Shown here: positions 19,372-29,404 of the stretch, piece by piece
Layout of the letters: each line of letters opens with the position of its first letter
Numbering within the stretch: position 1 is the first letter of the stretch
NCBI GenBank assembly: GCA_963781065.1
Contig: CAWAET010000013.1
Span: forward strand, 40,028-104,027
Direction: 5' to 3'
Origin: CALZJC01 sp963781065
GTDB taxonomy: Bacteria > Acidobacteriota > Thermoanaerobaculia > Multivoradales > JAHEKO01
Length of the DNA stretch: 64,000 nucleotides
The notes under the pieces: model-generated
Told to the model about the DNA's origin: nothing
Seen by the model: only the letters and a program-made list of their open reading frames with translations
The model's database searches: none
Program-made: the position numbers and the translations under genes

Positions 19372-19513
19372 CCGCGCGGCCCGCGGCCACCCCGCCGGCC
19401 GCCGTGACGGGCAGCGGAAGACTGCACTGCCGCCGATAGCCGGCCGTCTATAATCCCGCCGAGGGCCGTTGCGCCCTTTCGCGGGCGATCGGGAGGGGCA
19501 ACGGCGCAAGACG

Positions 19514-21742
<2,229 letters not shown>

Positions 21743-21761
21743 TGGGGCGAGCGCTGGCGGT

Positions 21762-21995
21762 TCAGGCCTGGGAGGCTTCGCTCTCTTCGGGCTGCCAGGT
21801 GCGGACCGCGGGTTTCTGCACCTTGCCGTCGCGGATGCAACGGGTGCAGACCCAGATCCGGCGGGTGGCGCCGTCGACGACGGCCCGCACCCGCTGCAGG
21901 TTCGGGCGGAACGGGCGCGACGTGACGTTGTGCGCGTGGCTGATGCTCCGCCCGATGACGGTCTTCTTGCTACAGATATCGCATTGCTTGGCCAT
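21762..21995 (-). CDS. rpmB: Large ribosomal subunit protein bL28
   Basis: A 77-residue ribosomal protein. It begins MAKQCDICSKKTVIG, has the family core GRSISHAHNVTSRPFRPNLQ, and a second Cys pair in VCTRCIRDGKV, so it is the zinc-binding (C+) form of L28. A good GGAGGAG ribosome site lies before the ATG at 21993-21995. It is convergent with the rel gene and divergent from the pil operon. Confidence 0.96.
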   Translation of the reverse strand: MAKQCDICSKKTVIGRSISHAHNVTSRPFRPNLQRVRAVVDGATRRIWVCTRCIRDGKVQKPAVRTWQPEESEASQA

Positions 21996-22080
21996 GTCGT
22001 GGGATCTCCTCCGCGCGCAGGCGGAAAGATCTAGCCTAACACGAAATGGCGGCGGCGCGAAGTGCCAGCGGAGAATGGCC

Positions 22081-22109
22081 TTGACACCCCAGGAGGTTCT
22101 TGCTAGGTT
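22081..22109 (+). promoter_or_regulatory. Sigma-70-like promoter of the pilMNOPQ operon
   Basis: A perfect TTGACA (22081-22086) lies 17 bp before TAGGTT (22104-22109), a fair -10 box. Downstream, 22115-22160 is unusually AT-rich for this window, and AAGGAG at 22161-22166 precedes pilM. It is the best promoter match I see in the window. Confidence 0.65.
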
Positions 22110-22178
22110 GCAGCGATTCTTTAACTATTTCTCGCAAACTACCATAAACACTATGTTTCCAAGGAGTTGGCGATTCCC

Positions 22179-23234
22179 GTGTTCTGGTCCCGGTCCAAAG
22201 GCGTAGTCGGCGTCGACATCGGCAGCTCGTCGGTCAAGCTGGTCGAGTTGTCCGAGCGCAAGGGGGACTTCCACCTGCTGCGCGTCGGCGTCGAGCCGCT
22301 GTCTCCCGAGGCGATCGTCGACGGCTCGATCCTGGACTCTTCGCTGGTGGTCGACGCGATCAACCGGCTGGCCGACGAGGCGGGGGTGAAGAACCAGAAC
22401 TTCGCCACCTCGGTCTCGGGGCACTCGGTGATCATCAAGAAGATCGAGGTCCCGGCGATGGCCGAGGAAGAGCTCGCCGAGTCGATCCAGTGGGAGGCCG
22501 AGCAGTACATCCCCTTCGACATCAACGACGTGCGGCTGGACTACATGGTGCTCAGCGAGCCCGAGCCGGGGCGCGAGTCGATGGAGGTGCTGCTGGTCGC
22601 GGTCAAGCGCGACAAGGTCAACGACTACGTCTCGGTGATCAGCCAGTGCGGCAAGACCGCCGCGACCGTCGACCTCGACGTCTTCGCGGTGCAGAACGCC
22701 TACGAGGCCAACTACGACCTCGACCACACCAAGGTCGTGGCGCTGGTCAACATGGGCGCCGGGGTGACCAACATCAACATCATCGCCCGCGGCTCGACCG
22801 TCTTCTGGCGCGACATCTCCTTTGGCGGCAACCAGTTCTCCGAGGCGCTGCAGCGCGAGTTCAACCTCTCCTTCGAGCAAGCCGAGCACGTCAAGCGCGG
22901 CGGCCAGATCGAGGGCTGCTCGCCGGCCGAGGCCCGTTCGGTCCTCGACGCCGTCTCCACCGAGATGGCGGCCGAGATCCAGAAGACCTTCGACTTCTTC
23001 GCCGCCACCGCCGCGCAGGAGACCGTCGACGAGCTGGTCCTGACCGGCGGCTGCGCCCTGACGCCGAATCTGCCCCAGATCCTGCAGGAGCGCTTCGGCG
23101 TGCCGACCGAGCTGATGAACCCGCTGTCCCGTGTATCCTTCAAGGAAAGCGACTTCGATGCCCAGTGGCTGCAGTCGATCGCCCCGATGCTGGCTGTGGC
23201 CCTTGGGCTGGCGGTGCGCAAGGTGGGGGACTGA
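22179..23234 (+). CDS. pilM: Type IV pilus assembly protein PilM
   Basis: A protein of about 351 residues with an actin/FtsA-like ATPase fold that sits on the cytoplasmic side of the pilus alignment complex and binds the PilN N-terminus. Seen are SKGVVGVDIGSSSVKLVEL (phosphate-1), the ESIQWEAEQYIPFDINDVRLDY segment typical of PilM, ALVNMGAGVTNINI (phosphate-2) and ELVLTGGCALTPNLPQIL. GTG 22179, 12 bp after AAGGAG, is chosen because the conserved N-terminus starts there; the in-frame TTG at 22167 is too close to the ribosome site. First gene of the pil operon. Confidence 0.93.
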   Translation: MFWSRSKGVVGVDIGSSSVKLVELSERKGDFHLLRVGVEPLSPEAIVDGSILDSSLVVDAINRLADEAGVKNQNFATSVSGHSVIIKKIEVPAMAEEELAESIQWEAEQYIPFDINDVRLDYMVLSEPEPGRESMEVLLVAVKRDKVNDYVSVISQCGKTAATVDLDVFAVQNAYEANYDLDHTKVVALVNMGAGVTNINIIARGSTVFWRDISFGGNQFSEALQREFNLSFEQAEHVKRGGQIEGCSPAEARSVLDAVSTEMAAEIQKTFDFFAATAAQETVDELVLTGGCALTPNLPQILQERFGVPTELMNPLSRVSFKESDFDAQWLQSIAPMLAVALGLAVRKVGD

Positions 23235-23240
23235 CCCTTC

Positions 23241-23843
23241 ATGATCCGCATCAACCTGCTCGCCGAGGGCAAGAAGCCGGTCGTCACCAAGAAGAAGCAG
23301 CCGACGGGGGGCGGCCTCAAGGCCATCCTGGAGAGCGAGAACTTCGCTTTCTACGTGCTGTTGGCGGTAGCCGCCCTGGGCGTGGCGGTGGTCGGCGGGC
23401 GCTACGGGTTGCTCGAGAATCGCATCTCGACGCTCACCGAGGAGGTCGCGACCTTCCAGGCCGAGGTCGACGAGCTCGAGCCGATCATCCGCGAAGTCGA
23501 GGAGTTCAAGGCCAAGAAGGTGGAGCTGGAGCGCAAGGTCCAGGTCATCAACCGGCTCAAGGCCAACCAGAGCGGCCCGGTGCGGATCATGGACTACGTC
23601 TCACGGGCCCTGCCCGAGCTGCTGTGGCTCAACCGGCTGCAGGTCGGCAGCAACTCGATCACCATCAGCGGCGAGGCCTTCAACACCAACGCCGTGGCCA
23701 ACTTCATGGAGAACCTCGACCGCTTCCCCGAGTTTCGCGAGCCGGTGCTCAAGGACACTTCCCAGCGGGGCGGCGTCTACACCTTCACCCTGAGCTTCAA
23801 CTACGACTTTCCGGCCGAGGGCGAGGAGCCCACGGCGGGCTAG
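23241..23843 (+). CDS. pilN: Type IV pilus assembly protein PilN
   Basis: A 200-residue bitopic inner-membrane protein. The N-terminus MIRINLLAEGKKP carries the INLL motif that docks into PilM. One transmembrane helix (FAFYVLLAVAALGVAVVGG) is followed by a coiled coil and a ferredoxin-like periplasmic domain. It starts six bases after the pilM stop and pairs with PilO. Confidence 0.92.
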   Translation: MIRINLLAEGKKPVVTKKKQPTGGGLKAILESENFAFYVLLAVAALGVAVVGGRYGLLENRISTLTEEVATFQAEVDELEPIIREVEEFKAKKVELERKVQVINRLKANQSGPVRIMDYVSRALPELLWLNRLQVGSNSITISGEAFNTNAVANFMENLDRFPEFREPVLKDTSQRGGVYTFTLSFNYDFPAEGEEPTAG

Positions 23844-23853
23844 GAGCCATCAG

Positions 23854-24459
23854 GTGCAGACGGGTCTAGAAGGAAAGCCCTGGTATCTCGGCGCCGCGGT
23901 GGGTCTGGCGTTGGCGATCGGCGCCTACTGGTTGGGCAATTCGCTCTTTCTCAAGCCGCGCGTGCAGCAGATCTCGCGGCTCGAGGAGCGGCGGTCCACG
24001 CTGCAGGCGAAGATCCAGGAGGGCCGGGCCGCCAAGCAGCAACTGCCGCGCTTCCGCGAAGAGGTGCGCAAGCTCGAGCTCGAGCTCGACCGGCTGCTGC
24101 GCATCCTGCCGGCGCGGCGCAACACCCCGGAGCTGCTGCGTCGCGTGCGCTCGCTGGCCGAGCAGGGAGACTTCGCGCTGCTGCGGTTCACCCCGGGCAG
24201 GTTCAACGAGAAGGACTTCTACAGCGAGTGGCCGATCTCGATCAACCTGCGCGGCAGCTACCACAACCTGGCGCTGTTCTTCGACGAGATCGGACGATTC
24301 TCCCGCATCATCAACATCGAGGGCTTGCGCATCGACGCCAATCGACGCGGCGACACGCGGCACACGATCGGCGCCACCTTCCAGGCCAAGACTTTCGTCT
24401 ACCAGGAGCCCGAGCCGCTCGACGAAGCCGGCCGGCCGGTGACGGGAGGTGGCGGATGA
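23854..24459 (+). CDS. pilO: Type IV pilus assembly protein PilO
   Basis: A 201-residue bitopic protein: short cytoplasmic start, one helix (YLGAAVGLALAIGAYWLGN), a coiled coil, then a periplasmic domain with the PilO-type segment WPISINLRGSYHNLALFFDEIGRFSRIINIEGL. It forms the inner-membrane alignment complex with PilN and PilP. The start is GTG 23854 with AGGAG nine bases upstream. It overlaps pilP by four bases. Confidence 0.92.
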   Translation: MQTGLEGKPWYLGAAVGLALAIGAYWLGNSLFLKPRVQQISRLEERRSTLQAKIQEGRAAKQQLPRFREEVRKLELELDRLLRILPARRNTPELLRRVRSLAEQGDFALLRFTPGRFNEKDFYSEWPISINLRGSYHNLALFFDEIGRFSRIINIEGLRIDANRRGDTRHTIGATFQAKTFVYQEPEPLDEAGRPVTGGGG

Positions 24460-24935
24460 GCCGTCTGCGGTTGCCCCTGCTGCTGCTGGCCGTTGCGCTG
24501 TCGGCCGCTGGAGCCTATGCCCAGTTGCCGGAAGCGGAGCCGCCGGAGGCGGACATCGACTCGATCCTCGCCACCGAGGAGGAGATGCTGGCCGGCGGCG
24601 GCTACAGCTACGAGCCGGGCGAGCGGCGCGACCCGTTCAAGTCGCTGCTGAGCGCGCGCGAGCCGGCCGAGATGCGGGGCCCCAGGCCCGAGGGCATCCC
24701 CGGGCTGCTGATCGACGAGATCGACCTCACGGGGATCTTTGTCATGCCCGAAGGGCCGGTGGCGCAGGTAGTGTCGCCCGAACAGGACCGCAGCTACCTG
24801 CTGCGCGAGGGCGATCAGCTTTACGATGGCGACGTGGTTCGAATCTCGCAGGATTCAGTGGTCTTCAAGCAGATTCTCGACGACCCGACGGCTTTGAAGC
24901 CCTTCCGCGAGGTGCAGAAGCAGCTCAACCCGTGA
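24456..24935 (+). CDS. pilP: Type IV pilus assembly protein PilP
   Basis: A 159-residue exported protein with a signal peptide ending in AAGAYAQ. After an acidic linker comes GERRDPFKSLL, the typical RDPF segment of PilP, then the beta-domain IDLTGIFVMPEGPVAQVVSPEQDRSYLLREGDQLYDG. PilP links the PilNO complex to the secretin. There is no lipobox Cys, unlike classic PilP, so anchoring may differ. The start ATG 24456 overlaps the pilO stop. Confidence 0.9.
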   Translation: MSRLRLPLLLLAVALSAAGAYAQLPEAEPPEADIDSILATEEEMLAGGGYSYEPGERRDPFKSLLSAREPAEMRGPRPEGIPGLLIDEIDLTGIFVMPEGPVAQVVSPEQDRSYLLREGDQLYDGDVVRISQDSVVFKQILDDPTALKPFREVQKQLNP

Positions 24936-24951
24936 GCTGGAGGCGAGCGAC

Positions 24952-27669
24952 ATGCGAGAGGCCGTAACGATGCACGGAAGAACCGCCGCGAGGGGCCGTC
25001 GAAGGCTTGGTTGGGCGTTGGTGGCCCTGGCGGTCGCCGCCTGCAGTGGGACGCCGGCGCCGCAGAGCCCGTCGCCGGCCCCGGGCGGCTCGGCACCCGA
25101 GCCCGTCGCCGCGCCAGAGCAGGTCCAGATCGAGTCGGTCGAGTTGATCCCGATGGCGGCCGGCGCGACGGTGGGGCTGGAGACCAGTGGACCGCTGGTC
25201 TGGACCACCTACCGCGACGGCGACGAGAACCTGGTCGTCGAGCTGCCCAACAGCCGTCCGGCCGGCGGCCTCGCCGACCAGACGCCGGCCGAAGGCCTGG
25301 TGGCCTCGGTCCGCTTCGAGAGCGAGCAGAACGGGATTCGGCCGCTGACGCGAGTGATCATCGCCACCCGCGCGGCCGCCGAGCACGCGGTGACCGCCGA
25401 GGGCTCGAGGCTGCTGGTCGAGCTGGATCCGATCGACCCGGACTGGCCGCTCGCCCTGGCCGCTACCGCTGAGCCGCCGATGGAGATGGCGGCGGAAGCG
25501 ACGCCCGAGCTTGGCGACGCCGACGAAGGACTGCGGCAAGACAGCGAAGAGCCCTCCGTCGAGAGCGGCTTGGCCGCTCTGCCCGCCAGCCGCCTGGTGG
25601 GGGTCGAGGTGGAGGGCGCGGGTGAGGTCATCCACGTTCTGGGTGACGGCGAGTTCTATCACTCGAGCTTCGCGCTCGAGAACCCCGATCGCTTCGTGGT
25701 CGACCTGGTCGGGGTGGTCAACGTCGCGCCCCAGGCCGCCGTGGCTGTCGGCGGCGACCTGGTCGACCGGGTGCGGGTGGCGCAGTTCAAGTCGCAGCCG
25801 GAGCTCATCGCCCGGGTCGTGGTCGATCTCAGGCGGGCGGCGACGCCCCAGATCGTCAGCGACGGCGGCGGGTTGAGCCTGAGGTTCGACGCCGACGGCC
25901 CCACCACACTGGCCGAGGACCTGATGGCCGAGCCGGTGATCGAGGAGTACGTCGAGCCGGAGGCGATGGGCGGCGACGAGGCGATGGCCGGCGCTGCCGC
26001 CCTTGCCGACCCGGTGGCGGCGGAGGAGGTCTGGGAGGCGCCCTACGAGGAGCCCGAGGAGTCCGAGGCCTCCGAGGAGGAATCCGCCGCGGAGCCCTCG
26101 TACCAGGAGCCCGAGCCCGAGCCGGCCTACCAGGAGCCGGCGGCGGAGGAGCTCGGCTGGGAGCAGCCGGCAGAAGCAGTAGTAGAGCCGGCCTACGAGG
26201 AGCCGGCCGCGGAGGACGTCTACCAGGAGCCGATCTACGAAGAGCCGCTCGCCGAGCCGCTCTATGAGGAGCCGGTCTACGAGCAGCCGGCCGCCGCCGC
26301 GCCGATCTACGAGGAGACCTACGAGGATCCTCCGCCGGCCGCGGAACAGGGCTTCGAGATGTTCGAGGTCGGCGGCTCGGGCGGCGGCGACGCCGCCGAC
26401 GGCGAGACCGGCTTCGCCAGCCGCCGGTTGGACCGCACCGAAAAGGTCTACTACGGCGAGCCGATGACCATCACCCTGAAGGACGCCGACGTCAAGGACG
26501 TGCTGCGCTCCTTCGCCCAGATCAGCGGGCTCAACGTGGTGGTCAACCCTGGCGTCTCGGGCCGGGTCACGGTCGAGCTGACCAACGTGCCCTGGGACCA
26601 GGCCCTCGAGCAGGTGCTCAAGATCAACAACCTGGGCTACGAGCTCGAGGGCAACATCATGCGCATCGCGCCGCTCGCCAAGCTGCGCGAGGAGGCCGAG
26701 GAAGAGCAGCGGCTGCGCCAGGCCCAGGCGCTGTCGATCCCGCTGTCGACGGTGATGAAGCGGGTCAGCTACGCCGACGCCAACCAGATCGCCAGCCTGC
26801 TACAGAGCGGCGGCGGCGGCAGCCTGATGAGCCAGCGCGGGTCGGTGGTGGTCGACGGCCGCACCAACACGCTGATCATCAAGGAGCTGCCCACCTTCAT
26901 GGACGCCATCATCACCGTCATCGAGACTCTGGACACGCCGGAGCCGCAGGTGATGATCGAGGCGCGGATCATCGAGACCACCAAGCGGTTCTCGAGCACG
27001 CTGGGCATCGAGTGGGGCTTCGACGGCGTCGCCGATGCGGCGCATGGCAACACGACAGGCCTGATCTTCCCCAACAACATCACTGGCGGCGGCAACGTCA
27101 ACCTGGCCACTGGTGGGTCGACAGGCTCGTTGAACATCAGCCTGGGCAACGTGCTGAACACCTTCACCCTCGACGCCTCCCTCCAGGCGGCCGAGTCCGA
27201 CGGCCTGATCAACATCCTCTCGGCGCCGCGGATCACCACTCTGAACAACCAGCAGGCTTCGATCCAGAGCGGCCTGCAGATCCCGATCCAGACGGTGGCC
27301 AACAACACCGTCAGCGTGCAGTTCGTCAACGCCACGCTGCGGCTCGACGTCACCCCGCACGTCACCGCCGAGGGCACCGTGCTGATGGACATCAACATCC
27401 AGAAGCGCGAGCCGCAGCTGGCCTTCGCCGTGGTCGGCGCCACCAACGCGCCGATCTCGACCAAGGACGCGCGGACCCGCGTCATCGTGCGCGACGGCGG
27501 CACCACGGTCATCGGCGGCATCTACAAGGTCTCGACCGATCGCGGCGAAGACCGGGTGCCGGGTCTGGCCAACGTGCCGATCCTCAAGCACCTGTTCAAG
27601 AACAAGCGGCGTAGCGAAGAGAACGAGGAGTTGCTGATCTTCATCACCCCTCGGGTAGTGAAGCTCTAG
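24952..27669 (+). CDS. pilQ: Type IV pilus secretin PilQ
   Basis: A 905-residue outer-membrane secretin through which pili pass. The N-terminus has a hydrophobic signal ending VAACSG, a possible lipobox. Two AMIN-like peptidoglycan-binding regions follow (about residues 60-165 and 205-320). Then comes a low-complexity linker rich in Glu, Pro and Tyr with repeated YxEP units (nt about 26030-26350). The STN/N1 domain (LKDADVKDVLRSFAQISGLNVVVNPGVSGRVTVEL) and the secretin core ending PGLANVPILKHLFKNKRRSEENEELLIFITPRVV complete it. Length is large because of the linker. ATG 24952 has GGAGGCG upstream. Confidence 0.94.
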   Translation: MREAVTMHGRTAARGRRRLGWALVALAVAACSGTPAPQSPSPAPGGSAPEPVAAPEQVQIESVELIPMAAGATVGLETSGPLVWTTYRDGDENLVVELPNSRPAGGLADQTPAEGLVASVRFESEQNGIRPLTRVIIATRAAAEHAVTAEGSRLLVELDPIDPDWPLALAATAEPPMEMAAEATPELGDADEGLRQDSEEPSVESGLAALPASRLVGVEVEGAGEVIHVLGDGEFYHSSFALENPDRFVVDLVGVVNVAPQAAVAVGGDLVDRVRVAQFKSQPELIARVVVDLRRAATPQIVSDGGGLSLRFDADGPTTLAEDLMAEPVIEEYVEPEAMGGDEAMAGAAALADPVAAEEVWEAPYEEPEESEASEEESAAEPSYQEPEPEPAYQEPAAEELGWEQPAEAVVEPAYEEPAAEDVYQEPIYEEPLAEPLYEEPVYEQPAAAAPIYEETYEDPPPAAEQGFEMFEVGGSGGGDAADGETGFASRRLDRTEKVYYGEPMTITLKDADVKDVLRSFAQISGLNVVVNPGVSGRVTVELTNVPWDQALEQVLKINNLGYELEGNIMRIAPLAKLREEAEEEQRLRQAQALSIPLSTVMKRVSYADANQIASLLQSGGGGSLMSQRGSVVVDGRTNTLIIKELPTFMDAIITVIETLDTPEPQVMIEARIIETTKRFSSTLGIEWGFDGVADAAHGNTTGLIFPNNITGGGNVNLATGGSTGSLNISLGNVLNTFTLDASLQAAESDGLINILSAPRITTLNNQQASIQSGLQIPIQTVANNTVSVQFVNATLRLDVTPHVTAEGTVLMDINIQKREPQLAFAVVGATNAPISTKDARTRVIVRDGGTTVIGGIYKVSTDRGEDRVPGLANVPILKHLFKNKRRSEENEELLIFITPRVVKL

Positions 27670-27684
27670 GGGAGGAACCGGACG

Positions 27685-28239
27685 ATGCGAAAAATACTCA
27701 ACGTGGCCTTGGCGGGCTTTCTGGTTCTCGGACTGCTGGCCTGCGAGCAGCGCACCGATCGCACCGATGGCGGCGGCGTGCTGATCACTTTCGGCTTTAT
27801 CGACTGGTCGGCCGTCTACTCGGTGAGCGCTTCGGAGGCGGGTGGCGCCGCGACGATCGAGACGGTCACGCTGATGTCGGTGTCCAAGGACCCCAACGGC
27901 GTCACCAGCGCGCTGATGGATGTCGAGATGCAGTCGTTCGAGGTCAGCTTCCAGCGCGCGGATACCGGCACCCGACTGCCGCCGGTCCTGGTGTTCGCCC
28001 TCTCGGGCGCCCTCCCGGTCAACGGCACCCTGACCATCACCGGTATGCCCTTCCTGCTCGACGGCCAGCTCAAGAACCCGCCGCTCGCCGATCTGCTGGC
28101 CATCAACGGCGGCATCGACAAAGAGACCGGTGCCGATTCCATACTCCTCGACGTGAGCATCGTCTTCCACGGGCGGACCCTGTCCGGTGACGAGGTCCAG
28201 AGCGCTCCGCTACGCCAGACGATCCAACTCGGGCGCTGA
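27685..28239 (+). CDS. Lipoprotein of unknown function downstream of pilQ
   Basis: A 184-residue protein with a clear lipoprotein signal (hydrophobic run then LLACEQ). The mature part is beta-rich with no motif I recognise. It starts 15 bp after the pilQ stop with GGAGG before the ATG, so it very likely shares the pil transcript. A surface or pilus-accessory role is inference from position only. Confidence 0.75.
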   Translation: MRKILNVALAGFLVLGLLACEQRTDRTDGGGVLITFGFIDWSAVYSVSASEAGGAATIETVTLMSVSKDPNGVTSALMDVEMQSFEVSFQRADTGTRLPPVLVFALSGALPVNGTLTITGMPFLLDGQLKNPPLADLLAINGGIDKETGADSILLDVSIVFHGRTLSGDEVQSAPLRQTIQLGR

Positions 28240-28256
28240 GTGAGGAGGAGAAGGTC

Positions 28257-29324
28257 ATGAGAAATACCGCACCCCGCAACCTCACCGCCGCCGGCCTGCT
28301 GCTGGCGCTGGTGGCCTGCTCGACGGACACGCCGACGGCGCCCGACCGGACCCCGGCGCCGCCGCCGGGTAGCGGTTCCAGCACCGCCTGGAACATCACC
28401 GTCACGGTCGAGCCCGGTAGCCTGACGGCCAACTCGGCCCAGCCGGCCACGGTCACCGTGCGGGTGCGCCGCGCCGACAACGGCGCCGCGCCGCCCACCG
28501 GCACCACCGCTGTCGTCTCCGCTGGTCTTGGCGAGTTCAACAGCGCGGACAGCGGCGAACAGGTGGTCGCCGTCAGCTTGAGCGGCGGCGTCGCGCAGCT
28601 GCTCTACTTTGCTGGCGAGCTGCTCGGCACCGACAGCATCCAGGCCCAGCTCGAGAACAGCGTTGGCGCGGTCCTGCTCGACATCGTCGACGTAATCGCG
28701 CCCTTCATCCAGACCGTCGCGCCGGTCAGCGGGCCGGAAGGTGGCGGCACACGCATGCGCATCAGCGGCCTGGGCTTCTCGGAGCCGGTGCGCGTCACCG
28801 TTGGCGGCTTCAACGCCACGGTGGACGCGGTCGGCACGGATGCCCAGGGAGGGTTCATCCGTGCTTTCACCGGGCCGGTTGTCGATCCGGACACCTTCTT
28901 CTCTACCGAGACCTGCGATACCGATGGCGACGGCACGCTCGACGGCGAGCGCTTCATCCCCACGGCCGCCGACGTCAGGGTGGAGTTGTTCCCGGATCGG
29001 GGGACCGACACCCTCACGAGCGCGTTCACCTATCGGCCCCGCGACACCAGTTGCCGCGACGAGACACCGGGACCCAATCCGCCCGATAGACCGCGAGCGA
29101 ACTTCACGTTCCTCGTCCAGGGTCTGACCGTGCAGTTCTTCAACGAGACGACTCCCGAGGGCGTTCCCACGACCTACACCTGGGACTTCGGAGACCTCTC
29201 CGGGTTCGACACCAGCGCGGAACCGAGCCACACCTATGCCGCCGCGGGCACCTACACCGTGAAGCTGCGGGCCGAGAACGAGAGCGGCTCCAGCATCAGG
29301 GAGAAGGACGTCACGGTCCCGTAG
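28257..29324 (+). CDS. Lipoprotein with Ig-like, IPT/TIG and PKD domains
   Basis: A 355-residue lipoprotein (signal ending LLLALVACST). A Pro-rich linker precedes an Ig-like beta-domain (about residues 40-140). An IPT/TIG-like domain follows, starting FIQTVAPVSGPEGGGTRMRISGLGFSEPVRVTVGG. The C-terminal PKD domain has the hallmark YTWDFGDLSGFDTSAEPSHTY. Such folds mediate adhesion or extend proteins from the surface. It begins 17 bp after the previous lipoprotein gene, with GAGGAG before the ATG, so it probably belongs to the pil operon. Confidence 0.8.
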   Translation: MRNTAPRNLTAAGLLLALVACSTDTPTAPDRTPAPPPGSGSSTAWNITVTVEPGSLTANSAQPATVTVRVRRADNGAAPPTGTTAVVSAGLGEFNSADSGEQVVAVSLSGGVAQLLYFAGELLGTDSIQAQLENSVGAVLLDIVDVIAPFIQTVAPVSGPEGGGTRMRISGLGFSEPVRVTVGGFNATVDAVGTDAQGGFIRAFTGPVVDPDTFFSTETCDTDGDGTLDGERFIPTAADVRVELFPDRGTDTLTSAFTYRPRDTSCRDETPGPNPPDRPRANFTFLVQGLTVQFFNETTPEGVPTTYTWDFGDLSGFDTSAEPSHTYAAAGTYTVKLRAENESGSSIREKDVTVP

Positions 29325-29342
29325 ACAACGGGCTGGACTGAC

Positions 29343-29382
29343 GCGAGGCGATCGCCTGAATCTAGACGGGCGATCGCCTCGC
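29343..29382. repeat. Perfect 14-bp inverted repeat between two Ig-like protein genes
   Basis: The arms at 29343-29356 and 29369-29382 are exact reverse complements around a 12-base spacer. There is no T-run after it, so it is not a standard terminator. It could be an attenuating hairpin or an operator just upstream of the gene at 29405. Confidence 0.7.
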
Positions 29383-29404
29383 TGCGTATACTGATCCGAA
29401 CCTG

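Noticed and set aside
26030..26350. Repeated units in pilQ as a CRISPR-like array
   Set aside because: The repeats are in frame, encode YxEP units, vary in sequence and have no spacers; no cas genes are present.
29343..29382. GGCGATCGCC core as a cyanobacterial HIP1 sign
   Set aside because: One occurrence inside a larger inverted repeat and no other cyanobacterial features in the window.
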